From Volvox africanus (taxonomy: Eukaryota; Chlorophyta; Chlorophyceae; Chlamydomonadales; Volvocaceae): a DNA stretch of 64,000 nt. Of this stretch, positions 1 to 11,700 are shown in pieces. The stretch spans positions 2,484,501 to 2,548,500 of the forward strand of contig BSDZ01000103.1 in NCBI GenBank assembly GCA_030268105.1, given 5' to 3'. The position numbers were made by a program, and so were the translations under genes. Under the pieces are notes generated by a model. It had not been told where the DNA came from. It ran no database searches and saw only the letters and a program-made list of their open reading frames with translations. The first letter of the stretch is position 1; every line of letters starts with the position of its first letter.

Positions 1-423
1 ACCAAGCTGTATGAGGCCAGTGGGGGGCGGACAAGGAGGAAAAAGGGAGAGGCCAGTCCAATCATGAGAACCCAACACGGGCCAACACAGGCGAATTCAT
101 GACTCTAGCAGGGGATGCAGTCCCATGCACGCCGCAGTAGAGGCATGTGAATGGGTTCGCAACGGGTACGGGTTGAGCAGTCCAGCGGCGGATGGGGGCC
201 AACTGCTGGAGTGTCAACACAGAAACCTGCTCGCTGACTTGCTGTCTGAGACATTTCCTAGGGAGTGTCTTTTTTGGCATTAGGTGTGTCAGGTGTCGTT
301 GTGGCGCCGTGTTCAAGTTGACAATGACAGTGGCACGGACCGGTGCCGCACCTGATTGGCCTCTCAGCGCATATCGACATCCGGTTCCTGAACACACGTT
401 TTTGAACACGGACTTATCAACCT
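1..423. other. Left edge, no supported gene
   Basis: Short open frames occur on both strands but have no recognisable domain and no clear splice context. If the frame at 424-2316 is a 3' exon, part of this stretch would be its intron or an upstream exon. I see nothing else to annotate. Confidence 0.3.
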
Positions 424-2316
424 GTGTGGTTTTGTCCTCCGAATGCCCCCCGCCCACTTTCCTCCGCTATAGGAGCCGAGATCTTCCTTCAGGGCCTACA
501 AGCCTTCGAGGCTGCCATGCACTGCGCCTGTGTCCGTGCTGCTCAGCGTAGCCTTCAACAACACCAACACCAATACCAGCTGTTGTTGTTACAGCAACAA
601 CAACAACAACAACAACAAGCACAACAACGACAGCTTTTGGAGCTTGCATCCCTCCACCAGCACCAGCACCAGCGAGAAGAATACGAGCATCAGCACCAGC
701 ACCAGCACCAGCACCAGCAGGAGCAGGAGCAGCCTCTTCCACTGCAGGAGCGGCGTCGGCAGCAGCAGCTGTTTCTGCTGCAGCATTGCGAGGTGCTTCA
801 GCGCCAGCGCCAGAGGGAGCGCAACCGGCTGCAGCTGCCACGGCAGTTGGTGCTGGACACGGGCGAGCAACAACCCACATCGTACGGCACTGCAACGGTG
901 GACGAAACGGCTCGAATCGGAGACTCGCAAGTCAGGAGGCCGTCGGCCACCGCAGCGTGCATCTTCGGCGGCGGCGCTGGTGCTGCGACAGCCATCACCA
1001 CCGGGCCCACAACCACGGCGGTCGCTGCCGCTTATGTGCCGCCGCCTGTCCACCATGCCATTGGCCTTCATTCTTCTGCTTTGGCGGTGTTGCCCCCCGC
1101 TGAACCGCATCAGCAGCTTCGTGGCGCAGCGGCAGCAGCGGGGGCAGGGACGCGGATGGGGTTGGGGACAGGGCTGCCAGGACCTGAAGCCTCATCCACC
1201 GCAGTCGCCAGTATAGAGCAGCAGTCACTCCCGCACAGCTTAGATCCCGCTTCTGCCATCGTTGACGGCGCCGCCGGCCGGGATTGCCGTCATTGCTGGG
1301 GATCGGATATTTCGGTCGCCGCCAACTGTGCTGCCTGCGTCGGAGCCGCCCGGCTGACCTCCGCTGCAACAGAGCGGACCGCGCCGCAGCAGCCACCTGC
1401 ATCCATTCCTCCAGTCTCCCCTTCGTCTCCCCTATATGGAGCAGTTCGTCAGGAACAACAAGTACCAGCGATGATGCCGCTTTTGCCGCCGCCACAGTCA
1501 CCTTCCATGCTGCCCATGCACTGCCGCGAAAGCACGCCTGCTGTTGTATCAGCACGTGGCTTGGATAATGGAGTCTTCTTTAGGCCTATTGCCTCATTAT
1601 CGGGTGCCTTGCATATCAGCGGCGCCGCTACTGCACCTGTGCTACCCCCGGTTCCGGATGCCACAGCGCCCAACGGCGGTCAGCCAAGTACGATTCCCGT
1701 TGGTGGTGGAATGAGGGCATCTGCGCCGCCGTCGGCGCCGCCACCACTAGACCAAGCACCCTTCATGATTACACCTGTGACGGCTCCGAAGCCAGCATCA
1801 CCGTTACCGCTAACCACGCCGCCGCCACTGCTCTCCAGCCGTCCGCCAGCTGCTACGTCGTACACAGCCGAGAGGAATACTGGGGTCGCGAGCACTGACG
1901 GTACGGCGATTGGGGGTCTGCCCCCATGTTGCTTGAAGATTGCGAGCGATGGACTGGAGGAGGCGACGTCTCAGGCCTATGCGCCAGTTGGGTCTGCTGA
2001 CCTGATGCCTCCTGCTGGGAGTAACGGCAGTCCCTTGAACAGTTCAGCTCCCGGAGGCAGCCCCTCGGCTCCGAGACCAACTCAGCCAAGTCGACCTCTC
2101 TCAGTTCAGGTCGAGCCCCGTGTCGCAGGGGGTGCCGAGTCGCCAATGATGGGAACAGCTAGCTGCTTGATGTGCAGCGTTGGCTTTGGCAAGGGCAGTG
2201 TTGGTGGTGTCGGCAGGGCCGGCAGAGGAAAACTATCTGCGGCTCTCCGGGGCTTAAAAGCGCTGAAGATTGCGCTGTCACGCAAGGCTGCCAATGCAGC
2301 TGCCGCCTTCACATGA
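424..2316 (+). CDS. Gln/His/Ala/Pro-rich low-complexity protein, probably the last exon of a gene entering from the left
   Basis: An uninterrupted frame of 630 codons ends at TGA 2314-2316. Seen: a Gln/His-rich first third built from CAG, CAC and CAA runs (about 545-830), then Ala/Pro/Ser/Thr-rich linker sequence, and a short basic Ala/Lys C-terminus. No catalytic or binding domain is recognised. The first ATG in frame (424) is only the start of the open frame; the true start could be another ATG or an upstream exon. Long low-complexity exons are common in volvocine genes, and an open frame this long in GC-rich DNA supports coding. Repetitive codons, however, also keep other frames partly open, so strand and extent are uncertain. 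No function is proposed. Confidence 0.4.
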   Translation: MWFCPPNAPRPLSSAIGAEIFLQGLQAFEAAMHCACVRAAQRSLQQHQHQYQLLLLQQQQQQQQQAQQRQLLELASLHQHQHQREEYEHQHQHQHQHQQEQEQPLPLQERRRQQQLFLLQHCEVLQRQRQRERNRLQLPRQLVLDTGEQQPTSYGTATVDETARIGDSQVRRPSATAACIFGGGAGAATAITTGPTTTAVAAAYVPPPVHHAIGLHSSALAVLPPAEPHQQLRGAAAAAGAGTRMGLGTGLPGPEASSTAVASIEQQSLPHSLDPASAIVDGAAGRDCRHCWGSDISVAANCAACVGAARLTSAATERTAPQQPPASIPPVSPSSPLYGAVRQEQQVPAMMPLLPPPQSPSMLPMHCRESTPAVVSARGLDNGVFFRPIASLSGALHISGAATAPVLPPVPDATAPNGGQPSTIPVGGGMRASAPPSAPPPLDQAPFMITPVTAPKPASPLPLTTPPPLLSSRPPAATSYTAERNTGVASTDGTAIGGLPPCCLKIASDGLEEATSQAYAPVGSADLMPPAGSNGSPLNSSAPGGSPSAPRPTQPSRPLSVQVEPRVAGGAESPMMGTASCLMCSVGFGKGSVGGVGRAGRGKLSAALRGLKALKIALSRKAANAAAAFT

Positions 2317-3171
2317 GGTATGGTAGGCGTTGGTTGTGCAAGAGGTTGCCACTGCGGCTGTTGCGACTTGGAAATTCAGTTGCGACCGGGAAAGTACTCT
2401 GTGTGTATGTGTGAGAAGGGAAAGCAGACAGGGAAAGTCGATCCCGCGCCAATCGCGGGAGAGGAGAGGGAGCAGCTCCAATTTATAGGAGGACAAGATG
2501 GGGAAGGACGTTCAGGGGCCTGGAAGGGAGCTACATTGCGAGATACAGCTTTTATCGCGTGTTGTAGAATCTCTCGTACATCTGTGTCGTTTGAATTGCT
2601 ATGTCATCAAGTCGCCCTAGGATTTACGGCACACGCATGGGCATTCACATGTTACTGTGCGGTATGCGGCCCGGTCTATGCGGCTGGTTTGACGTGAGGA
2701 GCAGCACAGGCAGCACAGCCGTGGTGAAAGATGTTTTGAGCTTTCAGGCGCAGTGCATCCTATTTTATGCTCAAGCGAACAGCTCCAGCGGCTCCAGCTA
2801 TGTTGTGCGCTGGGTGGGATGTGAACACTTCGAAGCCTCGTCGGGGAAGCAATAAGAGGTGGTCGTTGCGTTTCCTGATCTCTTCCCATCTTGTTAATTT
2901 CTTATGCTAAAACTGTGATAAGGGGACTGTTGCCCCAGAAAATCATCATGTAGGCAGAGAATAGCCCTATTTTGGGTGCGCGGCTCCTTGACCAACATGT
3001 TCAGAGCGCGTTTCGCTGCGAGCTCGCTCCAAAACCAACAGCTCCAAGAACAAAAACTTATCTTCGCGGCTCGTCAAGGTTTACTAAGAACCCTGACTGA
3101 GAGCTGTCGGGTGGGTGTACTGAGTTTAACCCGTACCGATGCGGCAGTGAGGCTGTGAATGGCGGGTGTAT

Positions 3172-3445
3172 GCGTATGTGTGTATGTGTGTGGGATAGGG
3201 AGGTTTTGAGGCTTTGCTTCACCCGTGGCCACTACCTGGCAGTCCCTACCTTCCCCTGCCTGTATTTCGGGGCACCCTCGTCCGTTCACCCTTAGAGATG
3301 TTGACTGCTCCGAAACCAGCGAGTTTCCGGTAGGTAGGTGGTTGAGCACCCACCGCCAGCATCCTGTGGAATCTGCCTGATCAACGGCGGCCTCAACTCC
3401 ACTCCTGGTCGGCTGGCAGGTCATTATAACCGGGGTCCTCACCAT
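3172..3445 (+). repeat. Interspersed element family I, copy 1 (right-truncated)
   Basis: About 230 bp of close similarity to the copies at 18430-18765 (opposite strand) and 47958-48256 (same strand). The block begins after a GT-rich microsatellite with CACCCGTGGCCACTACCTGG and runs through CTGCTCCGAAACCAG to GGTCCTCACC. This copy stops there, while the other two continue for about 80 bp into a hairpin-bearing end. No coding frame is shared among copies, so a non-autonomous, SINE- or MITE-like element is the best description. Confidence 0.75.
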
Positions 3446-5031
3446 CTGTGTATTTGTATGTGTTTGTGTAAGTGTAAGTGTATGTGTATTGTCCGTGTAT
3501 ATATGTATTTGTATGTGTGTCTGTGTATTGTGTACGTGTATTTATGTGTGTCTGTGTATATGTGTATGTGTGTATGTCCGATACACCGCCACACATCGGG
3601 GCGGGGCTTCCTGCCGGGCGGCTGCATTATTTCATTTGAGTCGCTCACACCTTCGCATATCCAGCCAGTCCACGACAACCCGACCGCGTGGGGACTGGGG
3701 AGTGAGTTCGCCCTGCGAAATACGACAGACCTGGAGAAACGTTTTATGATGCAGGGTTGGTGGTGAATACAAGTATACAGATTATGCGGGATTTCTGGCA
3801 TATTCTTTCGAGGCAGTACGTCGTGAGTTGAACAGGGGTGGCCACATCTGAGCGCGTGCCCTCCAGCTGGACACCGACACCAGCAGCGACACCCGCCGAC
3901 CACTCGCCGATGTCCACACCCGCCGGGCGAGTCCCCCAGGATGGTCGTGTAAGGATCGCGTTATCCTGGAGTAGGGCGAGGGTGATGTACTTGGATTTGC
4001 ATTTGCATCTGTATGCCTGTTTGTCTGTGTCGGTTTCCGTGTCCGTATGTACCTGTGTGCGTGTGTACGCGCGCATGTGTGTGTAGATACTTTACATGTG
4101 TATATATGCAAATGATGTTATGGTTTACATGGTGGTGGTGGTGAAGGATGATCGTTGGCGTGATGGTGAAGAGCTTGGAGAGGCGATAGGGAAGAGGATG
4201 ACTGACTGGGACGCTGAGGAAGCCGCGGCCGGCATCACCACCCTGCGCGGAATGGGGACATAATGTTACAGTGAGAATGCGGATGTATGTATGAGGCCAC
4301 GTGGCCTGAGTACTGAAGCGAGCCTCCGAGTGACAAATCAGTTTGCGACAGGAAAAGGAAAAGGCAGTGGGGGATTTTAATTGCTGACCGGTGAGGTGAC
4401 CCCATCGATCATTACCCCATTCCAGGTGAAATGGAACACATGACAGCTCAGAGGGGGAAAGCGACCACCCTATTGGAAGGTGGGCAGTGATTGTCTGGAA
4501 TGCATCAAGTGCGAGGAGGCTCTCTTTCAGCATTGCTGTGCGGCTGAATTCGCGTGTCACATACAGTCGTGCGAAATGCCGACGGGCTGCCTGGCATTGT
4601 GGTGATTTGTTTCACTTGGCCAGTATTACGTTTGTCGGCACTTTCTCTTGCGTCCCGTACCTTTTGGTTTCAGAACTGCATTACGGCAATGTCTACCCTC
4701 AAGATTGGATTGGAGCCGGAAAGTTCAACGAAGACAACAATAACAGCAACAACAACAACAAACGTTTGCGTGTGCATCGGGCCTCCGACTAATGTGCAAC
4801 CAACATGCCTTCCGCCAGGAGCCTTTCGGATTGAAGGAACGTATGAAACGTTGCGATTGCATCATGAATGCATGAACGTCCGTTGGGTTCAGTTGCTTTG
4901 GTTTGGTTCGGTGAGATTGGTTGTAATGTTGCAGTTCTGCTGCGTCCGATGTAGGTGGGGGTGTATCTCGCCGCTTCTCTGGGGCCGAGGTGCGTCAATG
5001 TCCCTTCTGCCTTGAATGGCAGAGAGAAGAG

Positions 5032-5062
<31 letters not shown>

Positions 5063-5395
5063 GAGAACGCATGTTTGTGGAAAAGGGTCCAAGTTGGCCT
5101 CGGTGCCATTGCCGTGATCAACCTGTGACCCGTGGTTCATGTATGAACGTCGATTGTTTGCGCAACTGGTCATCGTCAACCTTTGACCCTTGGGGCATGT
5201 TTGAGCCTATACCGATTGTCACCATCAGCTGGGCCCAGGGCATTATTGTTCAGTCTGACCCGTGGGACATCATCTGCCGCTCGACACGAACGTTTAAATG
5301 GTACAGAGCTGCGCACACCGAAACATGTGGCCTTGCGCCTGTCTGCCGACCTCAACTCTGCCTCCCTTGTCTGTCTGTCAGCCTGACAAGGTAGC

Positions 5396-5430
5396 CCCTC
5401 CCCTCCCCTCCCCTCCCCTCCCCTCCCCTC
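5396..5430. repeat. (CTCCC)n simple repeat
   Basis: A perfect 5-bp unit repeated about seven times, in the gene-poor interval. Confidence 0.9.
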
Positions 5431-6136
5431 TCTTCTCTCCTCATCCTCTGGCCAATACGGGCGTCCCGGGTTCCGGAGCTGGGAACCGCCCGCAAGTTTA
5501 GCACGCTGCTGCATGTTCGTGTGTGTGCACATGTGCGCGTCACGATCTCGCACAGTGCTTCCGGTGCTAGTTTAAGGATGTTGTTGGTACTTGGTGCGAA
5601 TACGTTTATGAGGCAGCTGGTATTGTTGCTGCTGATTCCTTGACATAGAACCAGTCCAATCCGCGCATGTTAGAATCCGATTTGTTGGCTACCGCGCATT
5701 CCGATTGGTTGTTCATTTGTTGTATTGGTCGGTCAGATGATATGACGATGGATCGTCCGTGCTGCGATGACGCTGTGCTTTGTGTGCTTTGTGCTTGTTA
5801 TTGATATTGACAGCAGCAGCAGCAGCTACTGCTGGTTTGATGCTGCTGGTCGTGAGGTCGTGAGGTTGCTACTCAGAGGGGCCGCAGCGATGCTTAAACA
5901 TTATTGGAGGCGTACCTGCTGGTCTCGGAGCCTAATGGCCGTATATTACAAACGTTTGATTGGGTACCTACGCCCAGTGTGTGTCACAACCCGACAAGGC
6001 AAGGTTAGGGTTCATAACATCATGATGCTGACGCGACCAGAGATCTGGGTTTGAGTCCAAATTGGCCGAATGTTTCGCCGATGGCTGTCAACATGGATGG
6101 CCTTGAGACTGCCCGAGGATTGGCGGCTGCCGTGTC

Positions 6137-6170
<34 letters not shown>

Positions 6171-7039
6171 GGGCTACCAGTCTTCACACGGTGAGAAGCG
6201 CGGATGCAGGTTCATAAGGGGGCTCAAAAGCCTGTGTTGCTGCGAAGATCGTAATTTGTCACAAGCAGCCAGGTACGTCTGGTAGAGCATTGAAACCAGA
6301 CGCAGCGTCAGTCTGTCAGTGTGTCAGTCTGTCAGTTTGTCTGCGTGTAGGGTCCCAAGTCGCATGCATGTATGTATCTACGGGCATGCCTACAGAGATC
6401 TCCGTACAATCGTACTCGCACCTATGTTCGGGACGTCCATGTGCAAGGCATGTGGGGACGTCAACACCCCACCCAGTTTTAGGTGCTTGGATGTGTGCTT
6501 GTGTCCAAGCTGTGTCGCCATCATCTGTTATTTATATTCCCGTGCATTTTTTAGCGCCGCCGCTCCCAGCTGCTTGATTGCTTCTGTACGGCAGGCTTTC
6601 TTTGCGGCAATGGCTCGTCCAATGCTGGAGCACTGCCTCTGGACCGAGTTAAGTTGTTGCGACTGGCAGACTCGGAATATGGCGCTGCCGCATATACCGC
6701 TTGCATAGTTAACAATGTGTTATTGTTGTACCGTCTAGTTGACTGGTGATAGCATGCGTATGTGTACAGTAAAGAGATGCTGGATATGATGCTTGAGAAA
6801 CATCCAGTAATTGAGTCCAGCAATTATTGGATCCTAAAGCTTGTCTGACTTATTTAAATGTATGGAAGTCAGGCAGTGCTTAGGGTTCGTAATAAGCCAG
6901 GAGCTCATATGCATGTGGTACTGTCGTCACCGGGGATTCGCAGCAGTCAGCTTAGGCGGCTTTGATGAACGAAGGGGTTGTGGACGCGGGGCACCACGCA
7001 GTTGATGATGTTACTTTTCTCGCGCCCATCAGTGTTTCA

Positions 7040-7091
7040 TGCAAGGCCCTCGAGTGTACGTGCAAGGCCCTCGTCGTGCAAGGCCCTCGTG
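7040..7091. repeat. Three-unit minisatellite
   Basis: The core TGCAAGGCCCTCG occurs three times with 3-8 bp spacers. It lies in non-coding sequence. Confidence 0.7.
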
Positions 7092-8669
7092 TGCGGCTTG
7101 CCCTGTACAGCATGAAATACTGCCAGGAGAACTGGCTTGCTTGTACATGCATGGCAGCAGAAGGCAAGCAGACATGTGTAATATATCTATGTATCTATGT
7201 ATCTATGCGCACAGCCAGCCAGCCCGTGCAAATTGTTTCGATTGAATATACCTGCCTCCTCGTCTGTCTATCCGTCCGTTCTGGCTGGTCTTAGGGTCCT
7301 CGGCGGTATCCAGGGCCTTCGACGCGGAGGGCGGTGGGGCGTGCGTCTCGGATTGTGAATCGGCACGTGAATCCGGATGCCGGATCAATGTGCTAATTTT
7401 CATAACCTTGGCCCGAGGGAGTGCTGGATGCACCGTCAGTGGGAATGGGAATGGAGTTGGAATGGTCCTATGTTACGATGAACCTGGCAAACAACCTTCA
7501 CTGCTCCAAAGATCCGGTTGTTCATTTAGTTGTTGTCTGTTGTTGCTGGTGACGGCTTCCCAAACCAGGTGCTCGTGCAGCAAGGGTTAGCTTGTTGAAA
7601 GTCTGATGTAAAATCTGTAAATATCTCTTACGTGTAGGTTTGGGGCTCGGGTGGCTCGAACCAACTTCGTGCGGTTTATGATCCCACCAGCTTATAAGCC
7701 AATCGTTGACACGGAGCCTATGCGGCCCCTCTACACCAGATGATGACCGGATACGGGGGGTCCTGGGGGGCGGTTGTCGTCGGTTGTCACCCACCAACTG
7801 ATATAAACAAATTGTTTTGTGGGAACTTTCATATGCTGAAGGGGTGCTGTCAACGAACCGCTCCTTTCAACACTACCCGCTTTAAGGAATCACCCTGCTC
7901 GGTGAGCTCGCGATACGGCTGCTGTGCTAGGAATCGTCTGCAGCAACACATGCTATGCACACTACAAACATACGTGCTGTCAAACAATAGTTCGCCTATT
8001 GCACTTACTGCAACGTCAGTACGGTAATCTGGCGCGACAATAGAGCAGGAACCATCCCGGTCCTCACCCAGGTCCTTGCACTTCAGGCGTCTTACCCGGC
8101 AGGGACTGAGAAGGGCTTCTGGAGGGACTTAATGTACAGAGCCGCTGTGATCCCTCCCTCCCCTTCTGCCTGCGGGATATTGTGCATGGGCTCCTGGCTC
8201 CATTGACTCCTGGGCTGTATATTGGCTCCTCGCATTAGTTCGGCCCATAGCGGCTTTTTCTGCACTTCTCCATGCTCTGGGCAGAGACCTCCTTTCACTG
8301 CCCGCTGTTGTATCTATGTGATATATGTGTATCCGCCAAACGAATAGCAAAGGACCAATCGGAAGATTTCGAATTACTGGTCATCCTACCAGACATAAGC
8401 CGTGTGTAGATAGCCCCGGGATACGACACCTGCAGTCTGCGGGCTGACTGATACCCGGCATCTCACTGCGGCTTCCACTGCTTTCAGCTGCCAACCGTCA
8501 TAAGCATTCTTGGCGGCTTTAGGTACTCCACTTCTTTCACTTTCGCCTCTGGCTACGAAAGCCCACTCGGCAATTTGGATGCAAACCGCCGCCTATTCGG
8601 CCAGTGACCTCGCGTCCCATGATACATAATAGGGTTGGGACATTACAGCTCTGGGCTTCCACTGCAGTT

Positions 8670-8721
8670 TTCTTCTTTCCGCTTTCCCCTCCCTCTCTTC
8701 TTTCCGCTTTCCCCTCCCTCT
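8670..8721. repeat. Duplicated pyrimidine-rich 25-27 bp unit
   Basis: Two consecutive copies of a unit containing TTCTTTCCGCTTTCCCCTCC lie just downstream of the KIFBP stop codon, probably in its 3' UTR. Confidence 0.75.
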
Positions 8722-8743
8722 CTCCCCCTCCCCCGTCCGAGCT

Positions 8744-11700
8744 TTATGAACCCCTGCTGGCAGCCGATATCGCCCGCAACCGCATCTGCTCCACAAGCAG
8801 CTCACTCAGCTCCTCAGCTGCCTACGGGGAGTCACAGGAAAGAGGGGACAGGGGGGACTCTGACTGTGAACGTGAAGGCACCAAAAGGGGAGGGAGAGGG
8901 AGGGAGGAGGGGAAGGAAGGGAAGGAATGGGAGGGGATAGGGGGGAAGTGAGTGAAGTATCAGTACCACTGGGTAGAACCCCTGTGACTTGAGAACTGAG
9001 CCTTGGAGGTAAATGTTACGCGTCTGATGCAGTAATATAATAATAGGATGAAGGAGCAACCAGCCATATGAACGGTAACTGTACGGTAATCCTCGCATGT
9101 TCCTTAACATCTTCTGTACATTATACAGGCTAGATACGTAAACCACCGCTGCCCTATGGTAACCGAAGGACACCGTCCCTTGACATTTCGTCCGATATAT
9201 GTGTTTAAGTTCTCTGGTAAGGCAATATGAGTACACGAACCGGTCGACTGCGTAGAGCCTGTGGGGCTCCGAGACACAGAGGGTGAGGTGTATTGGGCAT
9301 CCGTGTGACACTTTCCCCCTCCTGGCCCCACCTTCCCCCCTCCTCGCCCCCTTCCTCCCCCCCTGGTCCCCCTCTCTCCAATTCGTTGGGTTTCCTCCGC
9401 ACCTGTGCCTCTTGCGTCCAGCCCTCCAGACCGTGTCGCTTCACGTACTCGGAGGTCCACTGCAGGTGCCGGTGCGCCGCAATCACCAACGACTCGTAGC
9501 TGCTCTCATCCGGGGGCATGTGGGACAGGGGGGATGTGGGACAGGGGGGATGATACGATGCGCATCCAAGTCATCAGAAGAAACAAGGACAATGCCACCC
9601 CCGACTGGAGAGCGACAGAGGGGAGGGGAACGGGGGAGAGAGGGGGAACGAGGTCAACAGCGCGCAATGCTGTTTCCCACCCTCCCTTGCCTCACCTCCC
9701 CTCTGCGTTAGCCTGGCCGCCGCCTTGCCCCGCTCCCCCCCGCATCCGATGCAGCATGCGACCCAGACCGAAGGAGGCCATCAGGAAGTACGGCTCGTTG
9801 TCCTGGTCTACTCGATCTGGCATCGCCCCGGTTTCGGAGCTGGCGAAGGACCGCAGGAAGCGCTGATAGTACTTGGCGGAAGCAGCCGCAGCGGCGGCAA
9901 CCTGGTGGCCCGTGGAGGGCACCGTGCCAGGTGAGGTGGGAACGCATCATAAGTACGAACATCCGACACAGGAAAAAGGACGAAGGCAGAGGGGATGGAG
10001 CTACCGCATGTAAAGGGGTTGGGGAAGCTTGGTAGTAACGTGCGTATGTGTGTATGTATGCAAATGTATGCGCGTGCGTGTGTGTATGCTTTCGTTTTCT
10101 CACACATACACCTGCGCTCGTACATCCCGTACCTTAGCTGCCGCTCCTCCCTGCAACTCCCGTACATCTGAGATCTCCCGGTACACGTGCGCCAGCTCCA
10201 GATCTATGGATCGACTCAGTCCGGGATAGTGGTCGGGGTTCAGCGCCCCAGATAGCGGCTCCAGCAGCTGGGCCCGGCAGCGGTGCATGGCAGCCGCCCG
10301 GGCGGGGTCGGCTTCAAAACCAGCCAGACACCTGACCGGGGGGGGGTGGCAGGACGAGCGGAAAAGAGATATCTAATGCAGGGTTCATGAAGTCTAACTT
10401 AACACTCAACCGTAAAACGAAAACGGTCATGACCAATGCTCCAGGAAAACCCGAAAGAAACGAAATCAGTTAGCTGGTTGTACAGCCGCACGGGGAAGGC
10501 ATTACCGCTAATGCAAAAGTACAACCATTAAACGGAGAGAAATCAACTTCTAATTGCATGTTAACTTCCACGTCATACAATCCACATGAATTATCGGAAA
10601 GAGAACTTGTCCACATCTCACTCACCGTTTTCTCACCGACCATTTTCTGGACTTCTATCATCTTCTTCCCCTCTATCTGCAGCTGGAAGCTAGCTGCCCC
10701 CGAATCCGGATTCAGAAACCGAATACCAACGGAAGGCTCGGTGGTCACCTCACCGGCACCGGCCCCCTCCCTCCCCAGCTGCCCCGAATCGTCCCCCTTT
10801 GGACCTCCTTACAGGGTCAGCTCCCCTCCCTGGACCTACCTGTACATGTTGCTCATATCCATGACGATACCCACGTGGTCCGTCACCCAGCCATCCAGCT
10901 GGTAGTACGACAACGCGGCCTTGAAGTACGGCATGCCGGTATTGAGCAGCTCCCGTGCCGCCGCGAAGTCCGCTGCGAGAGCTTCCAAGCCCCAGGGGAA
11001 AAAGTCCGGGGAGGGGATGGACAGCCCCGAGAACCTGGTCAGAGCGAGGCGCGGCGATGCGGGGAAGTAAGACCGGTATTTGCTTTGTCGTACATATAGT
11101 CGTGCATGATCGATAATGCAATTACCGTACGCAGAAAGAAACACCAGGTTAGTTGAAGGGTTTGAAGAGGGGATGCAAAGGAGAGGAGGGATGGAAAGGT
11201 ATGGTTGGGGGAAGAAGCTCCGAAACACACACACACACACACAGGCACACACACACACATACACAGGGGCACACACACATACACAGGCACAAACCAAGAT
11301 TCACTTATGGAGCGAAAGATTGCGTGTTGCCTGGTGTTTCGAACACGGTTACGCGCCTCGGCCTAATAAGACCCATGGGTCAGTGTAAAGACCCACCTCA
11401 AATAGTCTGGAAAGTACGAAACATCGGGGTAGTGCATCTCAAGCTCCCTGCCCTCCACGTATTTGGAATGGCTGGCGGCCAATCGCATGTTGTACACACG
11501 TGCCGTAGCAAGCTGTTCGACAAGACCAGCACCAACAGCATCAACAGTGGCGGCCGCAACGAGGTTAGCGGAACAAAAGCAGCAGCTCCCTATGCAACTT
11601 AGAACGCACGTCGCGGTCAGCACGTATGAGCTGTTTTGAATCCAGTCCCATTTGATCGCTTGTCTGCTCCGAAATCAGGGTGTCATCGCGGAGATTGCCG

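Larger units (their letters stand above)
2317..8743. other. Gene-poor, repeat-rich interval
   Basis: No frame here has a recognisable domain or a chain of phased exons. It contains copy 1 of the interspersed element (about 3172-3445), GT-rich tracts (3441-3590, 4000-4110), a CTCCC tract (5396-5430), a TGTC tract (about 6133-6171), a three-unit minisatellite with core TGCAAGGCCCTCGT (7040-7091), and a duplicated pyrimidine-rich 25-27 bp unit (8670-8721). The last lies just past the KIFBP stop codon, probably in its 3' UTR. An unrecognised fast-evolving gene cannot be excluded. Confidence 0.4.

Noticed and set aside
62..551. Two overlapping open frames of 119-131 codons on opposite strands at the left edge
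   Set aside because: No domain, no splice context, and both are short for GC-rich DNA.
7630..7720. Possible tRNA gene on the minus strand with a GGTTCGAGCC B-box match
   Set aside because: The T-stem and acceptor arms do not pair, and no complete cloverleaf can be drawn.
9205..9402. Read-through extension of KIFBP exon 9 to a stop at 9205
   Set aside because: The extension is Gly/Glu-rich from low-complexity DNA. Splicing at 9403 to an exon at 8821-8744 keeps phase and gives a C-terminus that fits the family better.
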